Below the pieces are notes generated by a model, which was given only the letters and a program-made list of their open reading frames with translations, was not told the DNA's origin and did no database searches. Below are positions 6,700 to 13,930 of a stretch of DNA of 16,231 bases, in pieces. Position 1 is the first letter of the stretch. The number at the start of each line of letters is the position of its first letter. Origin of the DNA: RGIG8785 sp045655245 (lineage in GTDB: Bacteria; Bacillota; Clostridia; RGIG8785); NCBI GenBank assembly GCA_045655245.1, contig JAZOOX010000056.1, positions 1-16,231 of the forward strand, written 5' to 3'. The translations under genes and the position numbers were made by a program.

Positions 6700-8118
6700 A
6701 TGATTATGACTTGTATCTATTTATTAAACATTCTGTTCGGTCTGGGTCTGCTCTTTTTTCAGCACAAAGACGTCAACGCCACCATTTGCTGGTTGCTGGT
6801 GTTTGCCTTTATCCCCGTTTTGGGACCGCTGTTTTTTGTGCTGTTCGAATCGGGGGTAATGCTGGGGATATTGACCCGGCATCTGCGGGGGGACGCCTTT
6901 AAAAGGGAGCTGACTGCTGCCCTCACAGAAAAGGCTCCGACCAACGGACCGTCTCCCGAAAACCTGCCCACCGTGCGTCAGGCGCGAGTCCCGTACACCG
7001 AGGACAACTGTGTGGAGCTGTTGATTGACGGGGAGGAGAAATTTTCCCGTTTGTTTGCCGATTTGAAAAACGCCGCCAAAAGCATCAACGTTCTTTATTT
7101 CATCTTTGACCCCACCGAGGCGGTGGGAAAGGCGATGATGGACCTTCTTTGCGAAAAGGCAAAAAGCGGGGTGGAAGTCCGTTTGCTTTATGACCGATTC
7201 GGTCGGTTGCGGGTGAAAAAGTCCGACTTTCAACGGCTTACCGATTGCGGAGGACAGGTAGAGGTGTTCCTCCCTTCCCCTTTGCGGTCGTTGCTGTTTG
7301 TCAACTACCGACTCCATCGGAAACTGGTGGTCATCGACGGAGAAATCGCCTACACGGGGGGCATCAATGTCGCCGACGAGTATCTGGGCAAAAACCCCAA
7401 GCGCACCCCCTGGCGGGATACTTCGGTACGGGTGACGGGCAATGCAGTGGCGCATCTTACCGCCCAGTTTGCCGCCGACTGGCTCTTTGTCATCAAGCAA
7501 CGCAAGAAAGACCCCGCCGCCGAAGAAGCTGCCCTGAGGAAGCAGGTACACCCTCCCCAAACCGATGCAGGAGAGATGGGGGTGCAGATCTTGACCTGCG
7601 GGCCGGACACCCCTACCCACAGCATCCGCGATACCTATCTGCAGCTGATTGCCTCGGCAAAGGAGTACCTGTTCATTCAGACCCCCTACCTGATCCCCGG
7701 AGACACCCTGACCGATATGCTGCGGATTGCGGATCGTTCGGGGGTGGACGTGCGGATCCTGATCCCGGGCGTCCCCGATAAAAAGTTTGTCTACTACGCC
7801 ACTCTGGCAAACGCCACTCCCCTGTTAAAAAGCGGGGTGCGGGTGTATGCCCATCAGGGGTTTGTCCACGCCAAGACCCTGGTGGTGGATGACCGTGTTG
7901 CCGCCATCGGCACTGCCAACTTTGACAACCGTTCCTTTCAAATCAATTACGAACTGGCAACGCTGGTATACCATCGGGATTTTGCCGTGACCTGCCGCGA
8001 GACCTTTTTAAAGGACTTGGAAAACGCCACCGAGCTGTCTGCCACCCGTGCCCGTGAAACGGGGTTCTTTGCCCGAATGCGGGAAGGGTTTTGGCGGTTG
8101 GTGGGGCCGTTGCTATAG
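6700..8118 (+). CDS. cls: Cardiolipin synthase (two-HKD phospholipase D family)
   Basis: The enzyme joins two phosphatidylglycerol molecules into cardiolipin and glycerol at the membrane. Two N-terminal transmembrane helices (about 4-22 and 29-51) form the PLDc_N anchor. Two catalytic HxKxxxxD motifs follow: H206/K208/D213 in HRKLVVIDG and H390/K392/D397 in HAKTLVVDD, each followed by the family's usual residues (YTGGIN and IGTANFDNRSF). The length of 472 residues is normal. Three ATGs lie close together at 6694, 6700 and 6706. The one at 6700 is preferred because AAGAGG lies eight bases upstream; 6694 is too close. It is a single-gene unit with its own sigma-A promoter and a terminator beyond the stop. 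Cardiolipin collects at septa and poles, which fits loosely with the neighbouring spoIIE. Confidence 0.95.
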   Translation: MIMTCIYLLNILFGLGLLFFQHKDVNATICWLLVFAFIPVLGPLFFVLFESGVMLGILTRHLRGDAFKRELTAALTEKAPTNGPSPENLPTVRQARVPYTEDNCVELLIDGEEKFSRLFADLKNAAKSINVLYFIFDPTEAVGKAMMDLLCEKAKSGVEVRLLYDRFGRLRVKKSDFQRLTDCGGQVEVFLPSPLRSLLFVNYRLHRKLVVIDGEIAYTGGINVADEYLGKNPKRTPWRDTSVRVTGNAVAHLTAQFAADWLFVIKQRKKDPAAEEAALRKQVHPPQTDAGEMGVQILTCGPDTPTHSIRDTYLQLIASAKEYLFIQTPYLIPGDTLTDMLRIADRSGVDVRILIPGVPDKKFVYYATLANATPLLKSGVRVYAHQGFVHAKTLVVDDRVAAIGTANFDNRSFQINYELATLVYHRDFAVTCRETFLKDLENATELSATRARETGFFARMREGFWRLVGPLL

Positions 8119-8157
8119 CTTTTGTCGATCTTTTCCTGCCCACCGTGGCAAAGGCAT

Positions 8158-8189
8158 AAAAAAAGAGACCCCTTCGGGCCTCTTTTTTT
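8158..8189. terminator. Bidirectional terminator between cls and the rnf operon
   Basis: The stem runs 8158-8171 with 8176-8189. It consists of an A7/T7 base, GAG:CTC, one A/C mismatch and CCC:GGG around a CTTC loop. T-runs occur on both strands. The rnfB stop codon (8190-8188) overlaps its edge, and cls ends 39 bases before it. Confidence 0.85.
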
Positions 8190-8985
8190 AGTGCACCAAT
8201 GCGCCGGTAGGACATTTTTCCATACACAAGCCGCAAGAGGTGCATTTTTCATAGTCAAAAACGGGCAGATTGTTTTCCATGGCAATCGCGCCTGCGGGAC
8301 AGTTCTTGGCACAAAGTCCGCAACCCAGGCAGGCAACCGTACACTGTTTCTTTGCCGTTGCGCCCTTTTCCCTGGTAGAACAAGCCAGATAAACGGGTGC
8401 ATCAGCGGGCACGAACTGCAACAGGCCTTTGGGACAGGCGTCGATGCACGCCCCGCATCCGTGGCATTTTTCCCCATGGATGTGGGCAATACCGTCCGTG
8501 ATGGAAATGGCGTCGTTTTGGCAAACCCCGGCACAGTCACCCAGACCCAGACAGCCGTAGTAACAAGCCTTGGCACCGCCGCCCAGACGCATGGCGTTGC
8601 GGCAACTGTTCATCCCCTCGTAAGAGTACTTGGCTTTGGCGTTGACGCAATCCCCCTGACAGAGCAGACGGACCACGGTAGCGGCTTTTTCTTCCGCATG
8701 GACCCCCAAGACCCTTGCAATTTTTTGCAGGTTCTCGCCGGAGCAGGCGTTACACGCCCCCAGCTTTGCGGGATCGTCCACCAAAGCGGCGGCGTAAGCA
8801 TGGCAACCGGCATAGCCGCAGGCGCCGCAATCGGCGTGGGGCAAAAGGTCGGACACTTCCTCGATACGAGGGTCTTCATAAACGGCGAACTTACGGGCGG
8901 CGTAGGTCAGGCAAAGCCCAAAGAGCAGTCCGAACCCGCCGATGATCAGGGCAGGGGCGATAATCCCTTGAAAAAATAATTGCAT
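8188..8985 (-). CDS. rnfB: Rnf complex iron-sulfur subunit RnfB
   Basis: RnfB is the ferredoxin-accepting, membrane-bound iron-sulfur subunit of the ion-translocating ferredoxin:NAD+ oxidoreductase. The 265 residues show one N-terminal helix (about 7-28), then the RnfB-specific cluster site with C53, C56, C61 and C78. Ferredoxin-type cysteine sets follow at C141/145/151/155, C174/177/180/184, C219/222/225/229 and C248/251/254/258, most followed by proline or preceded by the usual CxxCxxC spacing. This is the clostridial form with extra clusters rather than the shorter proteobacterial type. It is the last gene of the operon. Its Shine-Dalgarno sequence, TAAGGAGGT, includes the rnfA stop codon, so translation is probably coupled. 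Its own stop overlaps the terminator shared with cls. Confidence 0.97.
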   Translation of the reverse strand: MQLFFQGIIAPALIIGGFGLLFGLCLTYAARKFAVYEDPRIEEVSDLLPHADCGACGYAGCHAYAAALVDDPAKLGACNACSGENLQKIARVLGVHAEEKAATVVRLLCQGDCVNAKAKYSYEGMNSCRNAMRLGGGAKACYYGCLGLGDCAGVCQNDAISITDGIAHIHGEKCHGCGACIDACPKGLLQFVPADAPVYLACSTREKGATAKKQCTVACLGCGLCAKNCPAGAIAMENNLPVFDYEKCTSCGLCMEKCPTGALVH

Positions 8986-8997
8986 CGTCCTACCTCC

Positions 8998-9579
8998 TTA
9001 CGCACCGAAGGCGCCAAAGCCCATAAAGGCAAGGGCCATCAGCGATGCGGTGATCAAAGTAATGGGCATCCCCTGCAGTGCGCGGGGGATGTTTGCCGAT
9101 GCCAGCCGTTCACGAATCCCCGCCAGCAGGACGATTGCCAGGGTAAAGCCCACCCCGGCGGCACAGCCAAAGACTACGGCTTTTAAAAAGTCGGTGTATT
9201 CGGCGGTGATGATGGCGGCACCCAAAACCGCACAGTTGGTAGTGATCAGCGGCAGGTAGATGCCCAGGGATTCATACAGGGCGGGTAAAAACCGTTTTAA
9301 AACAATCTCAACAAACTGGACCAAAGATGCAATGATCAGGATAAAGAGGATGGTCTGCAAGAAGTCGGCTTCGGCACCGAAGATCCAGTGCATCAGGTTC
9401 CAGGCGAGCCAGGTAATGGCGCTCGCCATGGTGATCACGAAGGTCACTGCCATCCCCATTCCCAAAGCGGTATCGGTCTTTTTCGAGACCCCTAAAAAGG
9501 GACAGCAACCCAAAAACCGCGCAAGGACGAAGTTCTGAACAAAAATCGCACCAATGATAATGGAGAAGTATTCGCTCAT
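8998..9579 (-). CDS. rnfA: Rnf complex membrane subunit RnfA
   Basis: RnfA is an integral membrane subunit that carries electrons across the bilayer and, together with RnfE, forms part of the ion path. The 193 residues are almost entirely hydrophobic, with about six predicted helices. The family motif FLGCCPFLG (22-30) supplies C25/C26 and TTNCAVLG (113-120) supplies C116; these are the positions that share an intramembrane [2Fe-2S] cluster with the partner subunit. The ATG overlaps the rnfE stop by four bases (ATGA), and AGGAGG lies within the end of rnfE. A gap of 12 bases separates it from rnfB. It is homologous to RnfE/NqrD-type proteins, but gene order and the early CCPFLG motif identify it as RnfA. 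Confidence 0.97.
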   Translation of the reverse strand: MSEYFSIIIGAIFVQNFVLARFLGCCPFLGVSKKTDTALGMGMAVTFVITMASAITWLAWNLMHWIFGAEADFLQTILFILIIASLVQFVEIVLKRFLPALYESLGIYLPLITTNCAVLGAAIITAEYTDFLKAVVFGCAAGVGFTLAIVLLAGIRERLASANIPRALQGMPITLITASLMALAFMGFGAFGA

Positions 9580-10187
9580 TTGGATTCCTCCTTCCGCAAA
9601 CGGATGGCGTTCATCACGCCCAGAATCAAGCCCAGGGTCAAAAACCCGCCGGCAGGCAGGGCAAAGACGGTTGCGGGCATTTCGGCATAAACAGGGATTT
9701 TGATGGCAAAGGGTAACCCTGCAAAAAGGGTGCCCAAGCCCACGATTTCACGGACGGCGGAAACAATGATCAGCGCCCCCGTAAACCCAAGACCCATCCC
9801 CAGGCCGTCCACCGCCGACCGAAGCACGCCGTTTTTCGAAGCAAAGGCTTCGGCACGGGCAAGGATGATGCAGTTAACGACGATCAGGGGTAAAAAGATG
9901 CCCAGCGAATCGTACAATGCAGGAAGGAACGCGCCCAAAAGCATTTGGATCAGCGAGACGAACCCTGCGATAATGACCACATAAGCGGCGATACGGACCT
10001 TAGCGGGGATGCATTTCCGCAGCAGAGAGACCACCACGTTGGAGCCGATCAAAACGGCGGTAGCGGCAATGCCCATTCCGAAGCCGTTAAAGACGGTGGT
10101 GGTGACCGCCAAGGTGGGACACATTCCAAGGAGTTGGACAAGGGTGGGGTTTACGCCAAAGAGTCCGTTTTTTAAGGTTTTAATCAT
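9576..10187 (-). CDS. rnfE: Rnf complex membrane subunit RnfE
   Basis: RnfE is the pseudo-symmetric partner of RnfA, with about six membrane helices and opposite orientation. The 203-residue sequence contains QLLGMCPTLAVTTT (18-31) with C23, and IVVNCIILARAEAFA (102-116) with C106, the two cysteines expected to ligand the intramembrane [2Fe-2S] cluster with RnfA. NPTLVQLLG and the RAEAFASKNG segment are typical of RnfE/NqrD. The start overlaps the rnfG stop by eight bases, and its GAGGAGG site lies in the last rnfG codons, implying translational coupling. The last four bases overlap the start of rnfA. Confidence 0.97.
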   Translation of the reverse strand: MIKTLKNGLFGVNPTLVQLLGMCPTLAVTTTVFNGFGMGIAATAVLIGSNVVVSLLRKCIPAKVRIAAYVVIIAGFVSLIQMLLGAFLPALYDSLGIFLPLIVVNCIILARAEAFASKNGVLRSAVDGLGMGLGFTGALIIVSAVREIVGLGTLFAGLPFAIKIPVYAEMPATVFALPAGGFLTLGLILGVMNAIRLRKEESK

Positions 10188-10779
10188 GCTCTGCCACCTC
10201 CTCTGTCTGAATGGGGATTGCTTCGTACGCCGTTACCAGTTCCAAAGCACGGTTGACCGCCTCGTTCACCCCGCGGGAGGTCACCGTCGCACCGGAAATG
10301 GCAACGATGCCTTGGGGATCGGCAGTTTTGCTCTTAAACAAGGTAAAAGGTCCGGTTTTGCCTTGATAGGTGTCCAGTAACAGCGGAGGGTTATCCGCCG
10401 CCTTACTGCCTACCGAGGCGGTTTCCGAATGGGACAAGATCCGTACGGCGGCAATCGACTTATCCGAGCGGATGCCCGTCATAACGGTAATCTCCCCGCC
10501 GTAGCCCCGGGCAGCGGTGGTAACGCTGTAACCCACAACGGCGGAATTGTTTTCGTTATAACCCACTGCCATTTTTTCGTTGGCGGACATTTGGTCCAAA
10601 ACAATATCCTCGAAATGGTAGGCTTCGGTCAGAACCTGTTGCTTTGCCAACGCCTCCTCCATTTCACGGCGTTGCTCGATGCGGCCTTTGGTGAAGTAGT
10701 TGCCCACCACCAGCATCAGCGAAACCAAAAAGGTAATCAAAAACAAGGTGCCTGCGGTTTTTGCCATATCCTTAATCAT
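10180..10779 (-). CDS. rnfG: Rnf complex FMN-binding subunit RnfG
   Basis: RnfG is a membrane-anchored subunit whose extracytoplasmic domain carries FMN bound covalently to threonine. The 199 residues start with one transmembrane helix (about 8-27), then an outer domain. The flavinylation motif SGATVT is at 162-167, with T167 as the expected attachment site; this modification normally needs the flavin transferase ApbE, which is not encoded in this window. The ATG overlaps the rnfD stop by eight bases, and the same eight-base overlap is used again at its own 3' end with rnfE. GGAGGTG precedes the start. Confidence 0.96.
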   Translation of the reverse strand: MIKDMAKTAGTLFLITFLVSLMLVVGNYFTKGRIEQRREMEEALAKQQVLTEAYHFEDIVLDQMSANEKMAVGYNENNSAVVGYSVTTAARGYGGEITVMTGIRSDKSIAAVRILSHSETASVGSKAADNPPLLLDTYQGKTGPFTLFKSKTADPQGIVAISGATVTSRGVNEAVNRALELVTAYEAIPIQTEEVAEHD

Positions 10780-11716
10780 GGGCCTTCACCTCCCCGCCGA
10801 ATCTGCGTTTGGTGATATACTTATCCATCAAAGGGGTTGCCAGGTTCATCAGCAGGATGGCGTAGGAAACCCCTTCGCTGGAGTTGGAATAAAAGCGGAA
10901 CAGGAAGGTGATCAGGCCGCAACCAAACCCCATCAAAAGTTTGCCCAAGGGGGTCACGGGGGAGGTCACATAGTCGGTTGCCATAAAGAAGGCACCCACC
11001 ATCAGACCGCCTGCAAACAGGTGGTACAGCACCAAAGACGGACCGCCGAAAAGCAGGGTCAGTACCGCCACCGTGCCCAAAAAGGCAACGGGAGTATACC
11101 AGTCAATGACCCGACGGACCAGTAAGTACACGCCGCCGATCAACAGGGCAAGGCTGGAAACCTCGCCGATGCAACCGGTGGTGTTGCCGATAAAGAGGTC
11201 AAACACTTCCACAGGTGCGCCGTCCTTCAGCATTTGCAAGGGCGTTGCACTGGTAACGGTGTCCACCAGTTTTTGGGTGGGCTGGACAAAGGTGTTCATC
11301 AGACCGGGCCAGCACCCCTGCAGAAAAACACGGGCGCCCAAAGCAGGGTTGATGAAGTTATGGCCCAAACCGCCGTAGAAATGTTTGCAGACCAGCATGG
11401 CAAAGACCGCGCCGATGACCACCATCCACAGCGGGACGGTAACGGGCAGGTTATACGCCAGCAGGATGCCCGTGACGACGGCACTGCAATCTCCTACGGT
11501 AACAGGCAGGCGGTTGGCGCGTTGCCAAAAGAGCTCGGTCAGGACGCAGGCCAGTACCGAAATAGCGGTCACCAACAGTACCTGCAGACCAAAGAAATAG
11601 GATGCAAAGACCAGGGCGGGAAGAAGGGCGATGATGACGTCCTGCATCAAATCGCGGGTGCTGTCTTTTGCATAGATATGGGGGGCCATGGAAACCCGCA
11701 GTTCAGACTGGTTCAT
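10772..11716 (-). CDS. rnfD: Rnf complex membrane subunit RnfD
   Basis: RnfD is a polytopic membrane subunit with covalently bound FMN, related to NqrB. The start is placed at ATG 11716 (314 residues, MNQSELRVSM), which overlaps the rnfC stop as ATGA and has GAGGGGAA upstream. An in-frame ATG at 11809 would add 31 residues encoded inside rnfC and is unlikely. Typical N-terminal residues SMAPHIYAKDSTRDLM are followed by about eight to ten helices. The flavinylation motif TSATPL (155-160) places FMN on T158. GHNFINPALGARVFL (118-132) is a family signature. Spacing and overlaps place it firmly as the second gene of the operon. Confidence 0.96.
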   Translation of the reverse strand: MNQSELRVSMAPHIYAKDSTRDLMQDVIIALLPALVFASYFFGLQVLLVTAISVLACVLTELFWQRANRLPVTVGDCSAVVTGILLAYNLPVTVPLWMVVIGAVFAMLVCKHFYGGLGHNFINPALGARVFLQGCWPGLMNTFVQPTQKLVDTVTSATPLQMLKDGAPVEVFDLFIGNTTGCIGEVSSLALLIGGVYLLVRRVIDWYTPVAFLGTVAVLTLLFGGPSLVLYHLFAGGLMVGAFFMATDYVTSPVTPLGKLLMGFGCGLITFLFRFYSNSSEGVSYAILLMNLATPLMDKYITKRRFGGEVKAHD

Positions 11717-13029
11717 TTCGTTCCCCTCTCTTTCAACAAAGTTTTGCCCAAACGGTGGGTTTGGGTCAGCTGCCGACGGGCAGGACAGATGTACGAGCAG
11801 GCGCCGCACTCCATACAGTCGGACAGATGGAGTTTTTCCGCACGGTCGAGGTCACGGGCGCGGATGGCGTCACAAAGGCTTATGGGAATCAGTTTCATGG
11901 GGCAGACATCAACGCATTTACCGCAACGAAGGCAGTTCCCCTCTTCAAAATAGCGGGCGGTTTTTTCGCGCAGTGCCAACAGGGAGGAGGTGCCCTTTAT
12001 CACGGGGTCCTCTAAAGAAAACTGCGCCTGACCCATCATGGGCCCGCCTGCAATGACCTTGACAATGTCCTCTTCAAACCCGCCCGATTGTTCGAACAAC
12101 GTTTTATAAGAGGTACCCAGCCGCACCTGGTAGTTGGCGGGGGATTTTACGCCGTCGCCGCTGACGGTAACCACACGGTCGATCAGGGGCATCCCCGTTT
12201 TTAAGGTGACGGCGATTTGTGCGGCGGTGGAAATGTTATCCACCACAACGCCCACGTCAATGGGCAGTTTCCCCGGGGGAACACGGCGGCGGAGTGCCGC
12301 GTCGATCAACTGTTTTTCCGAACCCTGGGGGTACTTTTTCTTCAAAGCAACCACTTCGATGGCGGGGTTGCCGTTGGTCCGTTCGGCAAAAAGGGCGATG
12401 GCGTCGCGCTTGTTGTCCTCGATACAGATAAAGGCTTTTCGTGCGCCCAGGATTTTCATTTCGGCGCCGATACCGTAAAGAACCAGGTCTGCCCGCTCCA
12501 GCATCACCCGATGGTCGGCGGTGACGTAAGGCTCACACTCGGCACCGTTGATGATCAGGTACTCGGCGGCCTTGTCCTTGGACGGGGACAGTTTGACGTG
12601 GGTGGGGAACCCTGCGCCGCCCAGACCCGTAATCCCCGCTTCACGAACACGGGCAACCAGCGCTTCGGGGGTCAGGTCGTCATAGTGGGGTGCGGGGGCA
12701 ATAGCGGGATCGATTTTGTACGCCCCGTCATTTTCAATCACTACGACCGTGGTACGGCCGCCGGCATAGGTGCGGGTCTCAACCGCCTTCACCCTGCCTG
12801 AAACCGAGCTGTGGATCGGTGCGGAAACGAAAGCTTCCGAGTCCCCGATCTTCTGACCGACCGAAACTTCGTCTCCCGGGGCGACACAAGGTACGCACTC
12901 GGCGCCGATGTGTTGGCGCATGGGGAAGGTCATTTCGTCGTCACAGGCGGCGGCAATAATGGGCAGTGTGTTGGTAAAGTGCTTGGCGTCGTCCGGATGA
13001 ACGCCGCCGCGAAAGGTATATTTTCTCAA
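11713..13029 (-). CDS. rnfC: Rnf complex NADH-binding subunit RnfC
   Basis: RnfC is the peripheral cytoplasmic subunit that reduces NAD+ (or oxidises NADH) in the Rnf complex. The 438 residues carry a biotinyl-like beta-barrel region (about 38-98), the flavin/nucleotide-binding loop GITGLGGAGFPTHVKL (132-147), and GAECEPY near 162-168. Two ferredoxin sites sit at C366/369/372/376 and C405/408/411/415. The length fits the short clostridial form. The start is TTG at 13029, preceded by AAAGGAG eight bases upstream; no ATG in this frame is better placed. It is the first gene of the operon and has its own promoter upstream. Divergent neighbour: spoVT. Confidence 0.97.
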   Translation of the reverse strand: MRKYTFRGGVHPDDAKHFTNTLPIIAAACDDEMTFPMRQHIGAECVPCVAPGDEVSVGQKIGDSEAFVSAPIHSSVSGRVKAVETRTYAGGRTTVVVIENDGAYKIDPAIAPAPHYDDLTPEALVARVREAGITGLGGAGFPTHVKLSPSKDKAAEYLIINGAECEPYVTADHRVMLERADLVLYGIGAEMKILGARKAFICIEDNKRDAIALFAERTNGNPAIEVVALKKKYPQGSEKQLIDAALRRRVPPGKLPIDVGVVVDNISTAAQIAVTLKTGMPLIDRVVTVSGDGVKSPANYQVRLGTSYKTLFEQSGGFEEDIVKVIAGGPMMGQAQFSLEDPVIKGTSSLLALREKTARYFEEGNCLRCGKCVDVCPMKLIPISLCDAIRARDLDRAEKLHLSDCMECGACSYICPARRQLTQTHRLGKTLLKERGTK

Positions 13030-13058
13030 TCCCTCATCTCCTTTACAACAGATACTTT

Positions 13059-13087
13059 ATTTTATCACAAAATTCGTCATTTTGCAA
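13059..13087 (-). promoter_or_regulatory. Putative sigma-A promoter of the rnf operon
   Basis: On the minus strand TTGCAA (13087-13082), a 17-base spacer and TAAAAT (13064-13059) match the consensus at 4 of 6 and 5 of 6 positions. The -10 element lies 29 bases before the TTG start of rnfC. The intergenic region is AT-rich here and I see no better candidate. Confidence 0.55.
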
Positions 13088-13096
13088 GATTTGTTA

Positions 13097-13109
13097 GGTT
13101 TTTGTCAGA
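13097..13109. promoter_or_regulatory. 13-base motif identical to one in the spoIIE promoter
   Basis: The plus-strand sequence GGTTTTTGTCAGA occurs here, 10 bases upstream of the rnf -35, and again at 6613-6625 over the spoIIE -35. Both copies have the same orientation relative to the downstream gene. The TTTGTCAGA part matches 7 of 9 positions of the Spo0A box. It may be an operator for a shared regulator; the identity of that regulator is inference. Confidence 0.45.
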
Positions 13110-13176
13110 GTGTACCAAAAGAGAAACCGATTTTGGATCATCGACGCCTGAATGGGTGCAATCTTTTTACTGAACA

Positions 13177-13205
13177 GTATAAATCTCCTTGTTTTGCAGA
13201 TACTA
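13177..13205 (+). promoter_or_regulatory. Putative sigma-G promoter of spoVT
   Basis: GTATA (13177-13181) fits the forespore -35 consensus GHATR. After 17 bases, GATACTA (13199-13205) matches 6 of 7 positions of the sigma-G -10 CATnMTA. The start would be near 13212, leaving a leader of about 28 bases with AAGGAG. Bacillus spoVT is sigma-G-dependent, which supports the reading. The spacer is one base short of the usual 18. Confidence 0.6.
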
Positions 13206-13234
13206 ACACCACAAAACTATAAAACAAGGAGATT
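13182..13234 (+). repeat. Inverted repeat that could mask the spoVT ribosome binding site
   Basis: AATCTCCTTGTTTT (13182-13195) is perfectly complementary to AAAACAAGGAGATT (13221-13234), giving 14 bp around a 25-base loop. The right arm contains the spoVT Shine-Dalgarno AAGGAG. The left arm lies within the spacer of the putative sigma-G promoter, upstream of its start. Only transcripts that begin further upstream would carry both arms. Confidence 0.8.
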
Positions 13235-13239
13235 CATAT

Positions 13240-13785
13240 ATGAAAGCGACGGGAATTGTGCGAAGAATTGACGACCTGGGTCGTGTTGTAATCCCCAAAG
13301 AAATCCGCCGTACCATGCGGATCCGCGAGGGCGACCCTCTGGAAATTTTTACCGAGCGTGACGGCGAGGTAATTTTTAAAAAGTACTCCCCCATCGGCGA
13401 GCTGTCCGCTTTCGCGGGTGAATATGCCGAGACCTTATCCAAGACCAGCGGACACGCCGTTTGCATCACCGACAAGGATGCGGTGATTGCCGTTTCGGGG
13501 GCATCGAAAAAAGAGTTTCAGGAAAAGCGGGTCTCTCCCGAAGTGGAAGAGTTGATCCAGGAAAAAATCTCGTTTACCCATCAATCGGGTGAGGAACACT
13601 CCCCTGCGTTGCTGGACGGCTCTACCAACCACCCCGTAGGGCTGATGATCCCCATTGTTGCCGACGGAGACGGCATCGGTTCGGTCATCTTCTTCAAGCC
13701 CAACGACACGATGGTTGCAGGCGAATCGGAGCTGAAACTGGCACAGGTTGCGGCAGGGTTTTTGGGCAAACAGATCGGACAGTAA
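13240..13785 (+). CDS. spoVT: Stage V sporulation protein T (AbrB-family regulator SpoVT)
   Basis: SpoVT is a DNA-binding regulator that adjusts sigma-G-dependent genes in the developing forespore and affects spore coat, cortex and germination. The 181-residue protein has the N-terminal AbrB-type swapped-hairpin domain (about 1-52; GIVRRIDDLGRVVIPKEIRR, then REGDPLEIF). A C-terminal GAF-like domain follows (about 56-178, including GHAVCITDKDAVIAVSG and the closing VAAGFLGKQ). Length and sequence closely match Bacillus SpoVT (178 residues), which separates it from short AbrB proteins lacking the second domain. AAGGAG lies eight bases before the ATG. It is a single-gene unit with a sigma-G-like promoter and a long-stem terminator, divergent from rnf. 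Confidence 0.97.
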   Translation: MKATGIVRRIDDLGRVVIPKEIRRTMRIREGDPLEIFTERDGEVIFKKYSPIGELSAFAGEYAETLSKTSGHAVCITDKDAVIAVSGASKKEFQEKRVSPEVEELIQEKISFTHQSGEEHSPALLDGSTNHPVGLMIPIVADGDGIGSVIFFKPNDTMVAGESELKLAQVAAGFLGKQIGQ

Positions 13786-13786
13786 A

Positions 13787-13835
13787 AAAAGACCCTTGCG
13801 AGACTTCGCATAAGGAAGTCTCGCAAGGGTCTTTT
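13787..13835 (+). terminator. Long-stem intrinsic terminator of spoVT
   Basis: A perfect 21-bp stem (13787-13807 with 13815-13835) has a 7-base loop. It begins two bases after the stop and ends in four T, then an AT-rich stretch. The apical core CATAAGGAAGT (13809-13819) recurs in inverted orientation at 14106-14116. Confidence 0.88.
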
Positions 13836-13845
13836 ATATTAAAAA

Positions 13846-13870
13846 TGGCACTCTCGATTTAAAAGTGTCA
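13846..13870. repeat. Small hairpin at the left of the AT-rich interval
   Basis: TGGCACT (13846-13852) pairs with AGTGTCA (13864-13870), including one G:T pair, around an 11-base loop. An AT-rich stretch without coding signs (13871-13930) separates it from the hairpin array. Function unknown. Confidence 0.5.
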
Positions 13871-13930
13871 TAGTGGGTTACATACTTTGATTTTATACCT
13901 ATTTCAAAAATAAAAACCATTAGTAATATT

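Noticed and set aside
6724..7620. 298-codon minus-strand frame opposite cls
   Set aside because: It is the mirror of a clear cardiolipin synthase with both HKD motifs; no independent coding evidence.
11717..11809. 31-residue N-terminal extension of RnfD
   Set aside because: It is encoded within rnfC and lacks similarity to RnfD N-termini. The ATG at 11716 has a ribosome binding site and the usual ATGA overlap.
13834..13920. Minus-strand frame of 28 codons in the AT-rich interval
   Set aside because: It has no ribosome binding site, is very short and overlaps the small hairpin at 13846-13870. It could be a worn gene end from an inserted element but cannot be supported from sequence.
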